A DNA stretch of 64,000 nt from contig JAVYIG010001826.1 in NCBI GenBank assembly GCA_035222895.1, positions 82,001 to 146,000 of the forward strand, read 5' to 3'. This DNA is from Strongylocentrotus droebachiensis (Eukaryota > Echinodermata > Echinoidea > Camarodonta > Strongylocentrotidae). Under the pieces are notes generated by a model. It made no database searches. It was not told where the DNA came from and saw only the letters and a list, made by a program, of their open reading frames with translations. Shown here piece by piece: positions 11,900-23,941 of this stretch. Each line of letters starts with the position of its first letter. Within the stretch, counting starts at the first letter, position 1. Position numbers and translations under genes: made by a program.

Positions 11900-12060
11900 G
11901 TAGTGCAGTGAGGCTTTAATGACAAGTGTTTTATAAGCACTTTCAGAGTATTTTGTTATTACATTTAATCTGTTTATTGTAAGCGCCTTGAGCACAATGG
12001 GTAGATATATGCCGAACATTGTAAATGTCTGCATCATCATTATTGTTATAAGGTGCAATT
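11900..12060 (+). repeat. 3' tail of a LINE/SINE-type retroelement
   Basis: The motif TTATTGTAAGCGCCTTGAGC followed by a CAT/ATT microsatellite is typical of 3' ends of CR1/L2-like LINEs and their SINEs. The same tail is in A2 near 39890-39970, so it predates the duplication. Confidence 0.5.
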
Positions 12061-12579
12061 ACCAAATGAAATGAGGATATCTTGGTATTTTCGGACAGAT
12101 CGGAATGAGGACATTCCAACATATTAATAATAATACTAATGATAAATATTCATGAAGCGCACTTTAATCTCATAACTTACTCAAGGCGCTATACAAAACA
12201 AAATACACAAAATACACAAATCTCTCTCCAGAATGTTAACAACATTATATCATTTGTAACTCTGAGTATAAAACCGTTTTAACATGTTTTTAAAAGGTTT
12301 CTAGGCATTGAATGTTTCGAATGGCATTTGGCAGCTAATTGTTCCAGAGGACTGGTGAAACATGCACAAAATAATGCACGGTCCCGTTAATGGGTGGTTC
12401 GGGTTCTGGGGACTTTTTTGTCCTCTTTTCATAATATATGTATTTGTAAGCGCTATGGTACTTACTGTTTTTAGCGCTCCTAAATATTCGATATTATTAT
12501 TATTATTAGAGGCAGAAGAACGGAGTGAGTAATGGGATTGCTTTATGGTGAGGAGATCTTTCAGATATTCAGAACAAAC

Positions 12580-12701
12580 CTTTATTCTTCTTGCAGATAA
12601 AGTAGAGTCTAGAATCTAGACAGTTTGAGACGTTCCATCTTCCATTTCTATCCAGGTCAATCACTGAACAACTATGTGTGCTTAACGTCTCATACCTAAA
12701 G
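12580..12701 (-). CDS. Lectin-receptor copy 1, exon c: C-terminal third of the C-type lectin domain
   Basis: A 122-base exon read right to left, between an acceptor (TTTGTACAG right of 12701) and a donor (AAAG/GTTTGT left of 12580). It encodes SFRYETLSTHSCSVIDLD, then a Gly-Arg-Trp-Asn core with NC, and ends LYFICKKNK. The CS..D...G.W...C.....FIC pattern is the end of a C-type lectin fold and supplies its last three cysteines. It enters in phase 2 and leaves in phase 1, matching exons b and the tail exon. The usual WND calcium motif reads WNV, so classical calcium-dependent sugar binding is doubtful. It is too short and interrupted to appear as a long open frame. Confidence 0.85.
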
Positions 12702-15254
12702 CTGTACAAATACATAATAAAGAAATACAATTTGTGATTCGTCACTGTCGTTTACAGTATATATTCGCCCTTAGAATATGTAAAAACATGATCAGAGTCT
12801 CAGAAAATAGAGAATAAGAGACCTAAAACCAATCTTATCTACTATATTAGACTAGGTATTTAAACGAAAAGACAGGGAAATGTGTATTCCTTAAACGGAT
12901 AATTCCACCGCAATGTATATATTTCATGACATTGTTAGCTAAAAAGTGTAGTATATATATTTCTATTTGAGAGACCTGTGATTCTGTAACAATAAATCCA
13001 AACTAAGCAATGGAATGTGATCATAAGAGGGAAATATCATTTCAGCAGTGATTTCACTTGAAAAATACTCTCAATTCAATCCAATTCATATTTATTCAAT
13101 CAACATCTAATGTATGTTAATTATGCATTCAATATATTTGTTTAAATTCGTTTATTATCTGTATAAAATTATATACACTTAAAATATTGTATTAAACCAT
13201 ATTATGTTCATGAAAATGTATGATGAAAAAAAGAAAAAAGATGCAGAAACCAATAAATCAAATCAAATCAAATCAAATATTGATTTCATTTCCAACTAAA
13301 AAGATAAACAAAGGTATTACATATATTATTCAGAAAGTATGAACAAAACGTATGTACATAATTCATTTTTTCTTGGTAACTATACATATACACTTTACAC
13401 ATGATAAAATTATTACAAGAAATGTTTAATTTCTGAGGAAATGTACTGGAGTGGAAATGTTTTGGAGTGAAAATAGGGATCACTTTGTTTGGAGTGGAAT
13501 CCAGGCACGAAATATTTAAATCCACTCTAAAAAGAGTGATTCGATCACTACTATCGAGTGGATTCCACAGTAATTTGGAGTGGATTCAACTCCAAAGAAT
13601 GTGATCCCTGATACGCCTCCTACAAAAGTGGTTTTCCACTCCTGCATTCAAAGAAAGACTTGACTTCTGGTCAATATAGTAAATAACTTCTCACAGAATC
13701 CAACGAAAATTACACCGAATGTTCAAGATTACAAATAAATGACAAATGCCAGACTATTTTGTAAGAAAATGTAAAGAGGCTGAACAATGAGGATATAAAA
13801 ATAGGAAATACGACACCATTAACAATGGGAATTGTGGTTTTTATCGAAGATGGTGCCCAGTAAGTTTTTGTGCGTTTGTTTTTATTTCAGTGGTTCACAT
13901 ATAGCTCCGTTTAGTCTCATTTGACAACGCCCCCTTTCTTCAAAGTCATCAGCCTAACATGTTAGCCTATGGAATTTTACCAAAAACCACCACGACGTAC
14001 GTTATCACTAGCTCTTTCAATGGAACCCTCATGTATCATTGACTTTTGAAAGTTCACCCACCGTAATTTGATCAAAATAGGTTGCAAGCTCGCCATTGCC
14101 TATATAACACATGTGGAACAAGTCGAACTTTGGACTCAGTTTGCCAAGCGATTGTAAGGTTTTAGGTCAAGCACACGAAGGATAAGAAGCATGAATTATA
14201 ATAGATCAGTTCTGATCGGTTCATTATGTCCATTTCAACCTACCCGCCACCGTAATTTGTCCATTGAAGATAAGCAAACATTTTGCCGAGGTAAGCAAAA
14301 ACATGAATATTCATGATCGCCATGGACTATTCGATTATTTACAGATGGGTGCAATTGTGCACCACATCAAACTCCCCTACTTTAAGTGAAGTATTTCATT
14401 GTATTATGTAATTTGGTAAGTTCATTTTAAATAACTATTTAATTATCAGATATCAATGATAGTTTAAAGATATGGAAAAAAAATTGTATTTTATATTTAG
14501 CAAAGCAATCTCACATACAAATTCACTACCAAGTTCGTCTAATCCGCCAACTGTCGTTTACTATATACGTCCAGCAAGCGAAAATGAGACAACCGGAGCA
14601 ATATGAAAAAACAATTTACGGCAGGATAAACAATCCAGAATAAATCATAGCAATTTTCTCCCAGAATACGTTTCGTATACCAGAGCTCAAGATTTACTTT
14701 AAAGGTAATACAAAGTTTTGGGAAGTTTTGAAAATTGGGTGGATGGTGATTCTTTACAATTTTGATATATTTGGATGCCCCTGTGGATGTATTATAAGCA
14801 CTAGAAAATTTAGCCCCTAAAACGCTTCTGCTTTCGAGAAAAATTTAATATAACAATTTACCGGTGCTCCCGGTAAATTTTGATAAATTTTGAATAGCGC
14901 CTACGGCCCTACAACGGTAGCTGCGACCATGAAAATCTCAGAATATGTACTTGTGATATATAATTTCAAAACGGGAATAGCTAATCGGTCGATGTCAGTC
15001 AAGAACCATAGTTTCATAGCTTAATTAATATCTTGACCTTGAGAGGGAGCTATACAACATAAAGAGTTTATTATTTACAATCCAATAACTTTCGACTCGA
15101 TTTCAACCGCGATAACGATCACTGAATATTGTAGGATCGCATATGCTTCCAATATGTTCATGATTCAAATTCATGACCCCATACCAAAACTAAGTATTAC
15201 CTTCAAGATAGTAATACATGAGAAGTAAACACTAAATGACACACATCGACTTAC

Positions 15255-15321
15255 TTATTGTAAAAAAGCTGAGAACTTGACCCATCTAACCAGCGCCCTC
15301 TCGAGTCCATTCCTATCCATG
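15255..15321 (-). CDS. Lectin-receptor copy 1, exon b: WIG and W.DG motifs of the lectin domain
   Basis: A 67-base exon read right to left. The acceptor is TTTAG before CATGG at 15321; the donor is a consensus GTAAGT after 15255. With one base from exon a it encodes A-WIGMDSRGRWLDGSSSQL and then FYN. The WIG and RW.DGS signatures are the hallmark middle part of C-type lectin domains. Phase 1 in and phase 2 out match the neighbours exactly. The matching exon in A2 (46563-46629) has the same length and phase with few substitutions. Confidence 0.85.
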
Positions 15322-15528
15322 CTAAAGTTGTCAGGTTTCCGAAGGATTCTAATTGAGAAGATCCCAACAAATATATATTTGTATTGATTTATTTTATCTT
15401 TATTCGTTCGTTTTTATGATGCGTATACATTATAGTTGGTGTTTAATAAGTAAAGTTTAAAATTATTAAGAATAAATTGTAAAATGATGAATTCAAACTT
15501 TCACGATTTGAGTAATCGCAAACTTGAA

Positions 15529-15645
15529 GGAGAGTGACGTCAGGAGAGTGACGTCACGCTATGAAAGGGAGAGTGACGTCACGCTATGAAAAGGAGAGTG
15601 ACGCTATGAAAGGAGAGTGACGTCACGCTATGAAAGCTACAGGTT
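15529..15645 (+). promoter_or_regulatory. LINE 5' tandem repeats with CRE/ATF sites
   Basis: Four to five copies of a short repeat (GGAGAGTGACGTCACGCTAT and variants) stand at the element's 5' edge. TGACGTCA, the perfect palindromic CREB/ATF site, occurs at 15535, 15549, 15574 and 15618; a decayed version is near 15598. This resembles the monomer arrays that act as promoters in some mammalian L1 elements. Promoter function here is inferred. Confidence 0.65.
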
Positions 15646-15727
15646 GTGCCGCTTAAAACTTGCTGATAAAATCCGTCGAAACCTCATCGATCCGTGATGT
15701 TTTACACCCGGAAATATCAGAATTAGC

Positions 15728-16676
15728 ATGAGCAACCGTCGACACAACAAACCATTGGAAAGGGAGCCTTATTCTCTTCGTCAAAAACACGGAAAACGAG
15801 ATTTAACATCTTCCCAACCTAGCAGCGGTGCCGCACAGAAACCAGCAACCCAAATCACAGAACAAAGCTCACGCCCTGTTAAGAACGACATTATGGCGTC
15901 GAATAGTGAGTCTGTTAGTCGCACTGAATTCCTTGAATCTATTAACAAAATTATAGAGAAACTTGATAGTGTTAATTTGAATGTAACATCAATGAGGAGT
16001 GAGATAGCAGAAATCCGTAAGACGCTAGCCGATGTGGAAACTGCGGCCACGGACACAGCAGCAAGGCTGACAACCATAGAAAATGTCACTTTGCCTAAAT
16101 GCTAAAATGGAGGAAAAAAGGAAAGAATCTGAAAGTGAGTTGAGAGAGATTATTCTTGCTATGGAGATTCATGACAGGAAGATGAATTTGTTAATGTACG
16201 GCGTCGCAAAAAGCAACGATGAATGTGTGGTTAATGTTGTTCGGAAGAGCTTTGAGGAGATTGGGTTTACACATGAGGAAGCTCAAAACGTCATTATTGT
16301 GAATACACATCGACTTCCTCGACGGCCGTTTCAGCACGTTCAAGGAGAGGAGCAAAGGATGCCTACACCTGATCCCATCATAATTCGGTTTGCCATCACG
16401 CCTGATCGCGACGCGGTCTTGTCAGCATACCAGAAGTTGCAAAAACCGGATACAACGAGGAATCTAGGAGCACCCCGCCCTGCTCGCCCAGCGTTTAGAA
16501 TAGTTACTGATCTACCTGCAAAGTTAAAGAAAGAGCGGTTCTTGTTAGAGAAAACAACGTATCAAATCAGACGAAATGATCATAAATCAACCAGAATCCG
16601 GCTGGTGGGCACCAAGTTGCGACTAGAAAGTAGAGAGAAGGGAACAGCAATGGCATGGAGGCAAGTGGTTGATTAA
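15728..16676 (+). pseudogene. LINE ORF1 (coiled coil, RRM-like), one frameshift
   Basis: First frame (15728-16105): a basic disordered N-terminus and a heptad-rich stretch (EFLESINKIIEKLDSVNL onward) likely to trimerise. Second frame (from the overlap at 16083-16105 to 16676): KMNLLMYGVAKSNDE, VIIVNTHRLPRRP and PIIIRF are typical of the RRM-like RNA-binding domain of L1/Tx1 ORF1 proteins, followed by a basic C-terminal domain (RIVTDLPAKLKKERFLLEK). The two parts are in different frames, so the protein is broken by a single shift. ORF1 proteins bind and chaperone LINE RNA. The start at 15728 is the first ATG after the CRE repeats. Confidence 0.85.
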
Positions 16677-19505
16677 AGTACAAAAATGCTTTAAGCATAA
16701 TGTCAAACAGAATTCACTGAAGAAACGAAAACACCTTACATTTCGACATTGTAAGATTAATGAAACTGTCCTGAAATGAGGACTTACATGAGCCATAATT
16801 ATGTCAGGAGGCTAAGGACCGATTTTTGTTTTCTTTCTTGTTTTTGCCTTCGGAGAAAATAAATCGGAATAAGTCTTCCTCAGAAAAGAAAATAGACAGG
16901 TGTAAATGTTTGTTCTACATAATGTATGCCAGTTCGAAATACCTGCAGAAGAATACATAAGAAGTGAATATTAATGCTGTGTATACACTGAATCGGATTT
17001 GTGCGGTTTTTTGTTTGTTTCCTGTTATAAATATGAACGAGATTTCGAGTACCTATGACTTGTGAGGCGGTAACCTTCAATTGAATCTTATAGGACGACT
17101 CAGCATTTAATGTCAAGCACCCACGGCACTGGAGAAATGAATAATACCTTGTCCTTATTTGAGAATACTATACAAAATGACTGTCAAGAATTTGAATTCT
17201 CTGGATTTTTATTTTTTTCATTTTAAAAGTAAATACTCAATTGCTTGTTCGTCAGTGCTGAAAGAAATGACTTTATTCATTTAATTTATTGAATTGGTTC
17301 TTTCGTAAAAAAAGCGATATGTATCGATACAGCACTATTCTTTTTGTTAAGTGATAATATATAGATATTTTGAAAAGATATGAGATCATATAAATTGATT
17401 TCTCTTTATGCTGTGAAGCACCAGTAATACTATAAAATTTCGAATAAGGTAGCAAGTATTGCAAATCTGAATGTGAGTGTTTAAATTTGATATATCTTTG
17501 ATTTTATAATGTAATCAATATATCAGGGTAAAGTAAAACAATCAGCAACTTCTATGACATAGATCAAGATCATAAAAGAGTACCCATCGTTTGCTAGTGT
17601 TATATATATAATATACAACTTATGTGTTTAGTACTTATTGGTGTTGCTATTGGCTGGATGCCTAAAAACTGATGTTGAGTACTAGTGTATGTCTATTACA
17701 TAATTTGCTAAAGATTTACATGTAATAAGAATAGATATAAGAGCATTTTTAATGATCTTTTTCCTTGTTATTATGGATGCATATAAGAAAAATGACAAAT
17801 CTTCTTGAACGAAGCTGAATGTTTTGTTCTCTTGTACCTCCGGAAAAAAGTACGAAGAGAAATTGGTTCTTATTATAATAAAAAATTGCTGTCTCTTTCA
17901 AAGAGAAGACGTTATTTAATCAATAGTTTTAATCATATGAAAGCAACGTGTTCTACACAGATTAATTCTTTTTTTTGAAGATATCAGAATATTGATGTGA
18001 GACTTATGAAAGGCAAGAGATCATACAGTTTTCTTGTTCTTTAATTCTCAGAAGCAGTTCCACTGTATAATTTTAAATACGTTGATAATCATTATAAATC
18101 CGAATATGGAGGTTAATATTTGAATTATCTTTGTTTTTATATCTTGTTATCCAAAGCCAGGTTAAAGGAATATCATATAGCAATGTACATGTATATACAT
18201 GTATGATACGAATTAAGACTATGATCAAGGGCTAGTCGTTTCCGCAAAAGTACTACGGTCAAGCTATCGATCTTTTTATTATATTTGACCTCTTCTGTGA
18301 AAGGGGAGTTTGTGTTTAGGTTACCCGTGTGAATCATAGGAGGTCGCACATTTGTAAATATGTAAAATAATTAAGTGTATACATTTCCCGGACATGACAA
18401 AAGTTATCATACAATAAGCAGGATTGTGTGTGATTTAAGCCGGTGTGCCTTCTTTTCAAGGGAGAAACGTTTGATACTTTTCCCCTCTTAGTTGGATTGG
18501 TGGGGTTTCGGGGATCCACAGCAAATATGTGGACACCTGTGGCTTTCTTGGTATTGCGTCTTGTCTCGCTATCAGAGACATATGTGTTTTTGTTTTGTAG
18601 TTTCGTTTGTGCTAGACATCGCTGTAATTGTCATAGGTGTTGCAGTGTAAGCTGTTTCGGTGGACTAGTGCTTAGTGCTGTCAGTGTTATTTGTTTGATC
18701 AGGGACGTGATAGAGAAGGACTTGAATCAAGCCGTTCTCCTTTGACCCCATGCTCCAAGCCGCCGGAAAGTTATGCGCTAATCTGCAGCTGTTGACCAGG
18801 TGGTGAGATAAAAGAGCGCATGAAATTTTAGGATTTAGAATTCCTACATCAGAAAATGGTATCACAGCAACTGTTCGCTGTCCCTTCCAATGATTTCTCA
18901 TCCATTGTTGAATGTGTAAAGAGTAGAACAAGCGAACACAAACTTGTGTAATTTCATTCTTTTTTAAACTTGAAAAATACAAAAAACACGCGAAAACACG
19001 CATTAGCAAACTTAATGTTATTGAAGATTGTAAATCATGGATCAAATAACGGGACATTAAAGCATGCACAAATTAGCGCATCATCCTAAAATATTGAGTT
19101 TTTGACAGGATGTAATTTTTCTTTTACCAACTCTGGCACACAATTTAAAGGCAGGACGGAGTTCTAAATTTGAAAATTTGTTTGATGCACTATTCCCAAT
19201 AAAATTCCCATATAAAGTTTTTAATTTACACTGTAATTTTGCCGGTAATTTAATATTTTGTAATAAATGTAAAACTGGTGCCTGGCTTCCGAAATTCCCC
19301 GCAGTGGAAGCGCGGTTTGGAGCATGGAACTTCAAAGCCAAGTGGAATGTTACACATCCCATTGTTACGCTTTAGAACTCAAGAATGCGTTTGAATAAAT
19401 TACAAGAGTTTCGCCTCCTGTTCTTTCACCTCCCTGGTTTGATGTTACAAAAGAAAAACTCCACAGGATTTGATTTTCATAGTACCGAGGTAAAGTTAAT
19501 ATTCA
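16677..19505. other. Unexplained gap between LINE ORF1 and ORF2
   Basis: AT-rich sequence without recognised domains. Scattered frames (for example 18443-18745, 19178-19375) show no family signature. L1/Tx1-like elements normally have closely spaced ORFs, so this 2.8 kb probably includes a nested insertion or the 5' region of a second element. I could not find clear inverted repeats or target duplications at its edges. Confidence 0.5.
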
Positions 19506-22500
19506 ATGGCTAGTTTCAATATAATTTCTTTGAACTGTCGAGGTTTGGGAAATCGCGAAAAAAGAAATGATGTTTTAGAATTTGTTAAGTTAAAAACACA
19601 TTTTGTAGCTGAGGAAGAAGCTTCTATAAAACGATTTTGGAGAGATAATTGTTTTTTCAGCCATAAAGCGTCAAATGCCAGAGGTGTTGCTATTTTGTTT
19701 GGTGAAGGGGTGCAATTTAATGTATATAAGATTGAGCGATCAAAAGAAGGGAATTTTGTTGCGTTAGACCTACAGATATATAGCTATGACATTACATTAA
19801 TATCCTTGTATGGTCCTAATCACGATAGTGTTAGTTTTTATGCAGATATTGAAAGACTTGCTTTGGATTTTGATAATCCATTAACAATTTTATGCGGAGA
19901 TTGGAACTTGGTTCAATATTTTGATAAAGATACATATAATTATATTCGCCTTAATAATCCTAATGCCAAGAAAAAAGTCGATCAAATGAAGAATGATTTA
20001 GATTTGATAGACCCATGGAGAGAATTACATGTCCTGGAAAAAATGTTTACATGGCGGCAACCTACTCCCTTTAAGGCGGCTAGATTGGATTATTTGTTGG
20101 TCTCCACTGAACTACTGTCACTCGTTAATAAAATAGAAATTTTACCTGGGTACAGATCCGATCATTCCCTGGTCAAGCTATCTTTGAATTTAAATCATTG
20201 TATGGTAGGTCGAGGTTACTGGAAATTCAATAATTCGTTGTTAAGGGATGGTAGTTACTAGTTATGTGGAAAAAATTAAAGATGTCATTCAACAAACGAT
20301 TGAGACCTATTCTGTCCCATATAATAACAATGCAAATAGATTTGAGGTAGAAGGACAAGATACACAATATGAATTTACTGTAAATGATCAGTTATTTTTT
20401 GATACGTTGTTGACCATAATTAGAGGTGAAACAATTTTATACTCAGCCAGAAAGAAAAAAAGATTGGTAAATTTAGAATATGATGTAGAGAAAGAAATTA
20501 TAGCTTTGGAGAAGGCATTGATATCAAAAGCGGACAAAAATAGAGCTTTAGTCATATTAAATGAAAAGAAAGTTCAGTTAGAATCACTAAGAAAAGAAAA
20601 AATGGAAGGAATAAAGATGAGGTCTAAAATTAAATGGATGGAATATGGCGAGAAACCATCAAAATATTTTTTGAATTTAGAAAAAAGAAATGCTGTGAAT
20701 AAACGTATATGCAAATTGGTCACTACTGAAAACAAGGAGATAACATCGCATGATGATATTATATCAGAAGTTGTATTATTCTACTCTAAATTGTATAAAA
20801 ATAATCCTGTTGTTGATGTAGACTTAAATACAATATTAAATGATCCAGATATAAGTAAATTAACCGCTTCAATGTCACAGAAGCTCGAAGGAGAACTCTC
20901 CATCGATGAAGTTCATCAAGCACTTATAAATATGAAAAATAATAAATCACCTGGTCTAGATGGATACACCGTCGAATTTTTCAAACATTTTTGGAAAGAA
21001 TTACACATATTTTTAATGAGATATTTGAACTCTGCATATTCATCCGGAATGTCCTATACACAGAAGTTAGGAGTCATCACTTTAATTCCCAAAGGAAAAC
21101 AAGATAGACATTATTTGAAAAATTGGAGACCCATATCTTTATTGAACGTGGTGTATAAATTAGGTTCCTCTTGTATAGCAAACAGATTAAAGAACGTACT
21201 TCCTTTTCTTATACATGAAAACCAGAAAGGTTTTATGTCAGGGCGCTTCATTGGAGAGAATATCCGTTTGTTATATGATTTATTATTGTATACTGATATC
21301 AATGACATTCCTGGTTTATTGCTGCTTATAGATTTTGAAAAAGCATTTGATTCTATTTCTCATGATTTCATTAGAAAAGTATTGCATTTTTTAAAGTTTG
21401 GTCCCTCTATTGTAAAATGGGTTAATGTATTCTATGAAAATGCTCAATCCTGTGTATTAATCAATGGACACCTGTCGAGGTTGTCGTCAAGGAGATCCCA
21501 TGTCAGCTCTCATCTTTCTATTATGCGCCGAAATACTAGGTCTCTTGTTTAGAAATTCCGATTCCATTGTTGGTTTGAGCTTACCTGGTAGACAACTTAA
21601 AATAATTCAATATGCAGATGATACTCTTCTAACATTGAACGGGTCAGTAATGGAATTAAACAGTGCATTAAACATTTTAGATAAATATAATGCAATGTCT
21701 GGTTTAAAAGTTAATATACAGAAGACACGTGCGATTTGGATTGGAGGATTTAAAAACAAGAAAGATGGTGTTCTTTTGAAAAGAAATCTAAATTGGGTGT
21801 TTGATGATTATTTCAGATATTTAGGTATAGACTTTTGTACGGATTTGCCCAAATTGATAATTCACAATTATAATGAAAAATTTAAAGAAATAAAAAGTCA
21901 AATGACATCGTGGTTAAGACGATACTTAACTGTTCTTGGAAGAATCACTGTCGTCAAGTCATTGTTGGTATCCAAATTAAACTACCTTTTTTTGTCCCTC
22001 CCTAATCCTGGTGAAAATCTTTTGAAAGATTTTGAAATGCTCACTTGTATAGATTTATATGGGGGGAGAAACCTGATAAAATAAGTAGAAATCAAATGTC
22101 ACAAAGTTACTCAGACGGAGGGGTTAAAATGATAGATATATACACACATTGCCAATCATTAAAAATATCCTGGATTAAGAGATTAGTAATTGGCTCAATA
22201 GATAGCAATATCCTCTGTCTTTTGCAATCTTTCTTGCCTGAACGGCAAGATTTAAAATTATATATGGGAAACAATTATTTTCGGGAACTGGCAGGTAAAA
22301 CAAAGAACCTTTTTTGGAAAGAAATGTTCATGGCTTATAATACGCTCTTGTCCATGCATTATGATAACATTTCTTGCCAACCCTTATGGAATAATGATTA
22401 CATTAAAATAGGCAATAGCTCAATATATAATACAAAATTGTGTCAAAAGGGAGTTCGTTTTGTTAACGATATTTTAGACACAAATGGTGATTTTTTTTTC

Positions 22501-23265
22501 TCTCTGGAACACTTTCAAGAAAAGTATAATATTCAAATAATTTTTCTTTTTTATCGTGGATTATGCGATGCAATTAGACAAGGGTTTAACAATTGTACTA
22601 TTTTTAACAAGGTGCCGCAACCTCTTTTCCCAGATACAATGGCATTTGTTATGAAACGTATTAAAGGATGTTCACATATCTATGCAATTTTATTAAAGAG
22701 AAGAAAAGGACAATGTAAAAGTTTTCTTAAATGGAAATGCATTTTCGACCTGAATGATAAGAGTTGGGAAACATATTGTTCTATTGGATTTAATTGTACC
22801 ATTGATGTGGGCTTACGATGGTTTCAGTTTAAAGTCTTGCAACGCATATTATATACGAACGATCTACTGTTTAAAATGAATTTAGTCCCAAGAAAAGAAT
22901 GTACATTTTGTAATGAACAGATTGAAACAGTTATACATCTGCTATGTGATTGTACGCATGTTAAACATATTTGGGGTAGGTTAGAACACTGGATTAATAC
23001 TGGAACCGGAAATAAATTAACATTTTCATTACAAGATAAATTATTTGGTTTTAAAGGTTCAAATAATTATGCATTGAATTGTATACTGATTGTGGTGCGA
23101 CAGACGGTGTATACTTGCAAAATAAAGAAACTATTGCCCGACTTTGATAATATTAGAGTTTCGATTATAAATTACTTCAAAAACGAAAAGTATATTGCAA
23201 ATTCGAATTGTAGAAATAATAAATTCAAAAGAAAATGGTTTCAATTCAGGAATTTGTTTACTTAA
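19506..23265 (+). pseudogene. LINE ORF2 (endonuclease, reverse transcriptase, Cys-knuckle), three frameshifts
   Basis: Endonuclease (19506-20261): SLNCRGLG, SLYGPN, CGDWNLVQ, RLDYLLVS and SDHSLV are APE-type motifs, but the LQET motif with the metal-binding Glu is missing (VKLKTHF joins directly). Reverse transcriptase (20248-21552, then 21464-22084): KSPGLDGYTVEFFK, NWRPISLLN, LIDFEKAFDS, GCRQGDPMSALIF and YADD at 21611-21622. C-terminal part (22045-23265): FIWGEKPDKISR and a CTFC...HLLCDC zinc-knuckle. Frame changes occur near 20250, 21470 and 22060. The layout and motifs are those of the L1/Tx1 group. The order of motifs is otherwise complete, so the element was near full length when inserted. 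Confidence 0.9.
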
Positions 23266-23496
23266 AATGATATTTTTCTGTATTTGTTTTTCTTTCCATG
23301 AGTGTTAGAAATGAATTATTGGTTTGTTATTTTGTGTTAACTCAACAGTTCATCAATACTTGTATCTTGAAAAGCCAATTTTATTTTATTTATGTTATTA
23401 TGTAAATTACCTTGAATATATATTTTTGTATGTGTTTCAAATGAAAATCAATAAAATCCCTGTGGAGGGAAAAATATGAAGAAAACAAAAATTCAT
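23266..23496 (+). other. LINE 3' end
   Basis: AT-rich sequence after the ORF2 stop, with AATAAAATCCC near 23449 and an A-rich end near 23470-23490. The sequence shared with B2 resumes at about 23490-23497. Confidence 0.5.
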
Positions 23497-23639
23497 ATTT
23501 GTATATAACCTAATTACGGTCTATGTATGTATGTTGAAAATTAATGAAATACACTCCGTCGTCTTTAAGAGGAGTCAAATTGTAAAATAATGTAAAAGAT
23601 TATTCATATTACTATTACTCGTGTTGCTGCGGGCTACTG

Positions 23640-23815
23640 CAGCTGTTACTACTACTATACTACTACTACTACTACTACAAACACTACTATTACTACTACT
23701 ACTGCTCCTCCTCCTTCTCCCCCTCCTCCTCCTCCTACTCTTCTTCCTCCTCTGCTTCTTCTCCTCCCCCTCCTCCTCCTCCTCCTCTTCCTCCCACTTC
23801 TCCGCATCCTGTCCA
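23640..23815. repeat. CTA then CTC/CTT pyrimidine microsatellite
   Basis: Runs of TAC/CTA followed by CCT/TTC triplets. The same tract is in B2 at about 47995-48180. Open frames of poly-Leu/Ser through it are by-products. Confidence 0.9.
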
Positions 23816-23941
23816 CTTCTCCTCCTCGTCCTTTTAATATTACATACATTTCCCCTCTTACGCCTTCTACTGTTACTTGTCGAAGCTCCCAGCAGCAGAA
23901 GAAAAAAAAAAAAAAAAAAAAAACGTTGAACGTCATCTTAC

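Larger units (their letters stand above)
7143..15528. repeat. Tandem unit part A, copy 1 (A1)
   Basis: From about 7143 the sequence aligns, in order, with 33181-46860 (A2); its first kilobase also aligns with 55367-57570 (A3). The shared markers are the AAGTAAAGAAAT start, a palindromic MITE, the PPxY tail exon, a LINE/SINE tail, and lectin exons c and b. Divergence is only a few percent outside indels. Insertions private to A1 are a MITE at 8099-8250, a MITE at 9157-9436 and a fold-back at 11017-11875. Confidence 0.9.
15529..23496 (+). mobile_element. L1/Tx1-like LINE insertion (about 8 kb), decayed
   Basis: This whole block is missing from copy 2, where sequence like that left of 15529 (CGCAAACTTGAAGGA) runs directly into sequence like that right of 23496 (TTCATATTTGTATA). 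It contains, in order, a 5' tandem repeat array, a LINE ORF1 with RRM-like domain, an unexplained 2.8-kb gap, an ORF2 with endonuclease, reverse transcriptase and Cys-knuckle, and a short 3' end rich in A. It sits in the first lectin intron of receptor copy 1, in opposite orientation to the gene. The target duplication is unclear. It could be one element with a nested insertion, or two events. Confidence 0.8.

Noticed and set aside
19178..19375. 65-codon frame before LINE ORF2
   Set aside because: No domain, not in frame with ORF2, AT-rich; it may be part of the LINE leader.
23621..23929. Leu/Ser-rich frames through the pyrimidine repeats (also 47946-48387)
   Set aside because: These are translations of CTA/CTC microsatellites.
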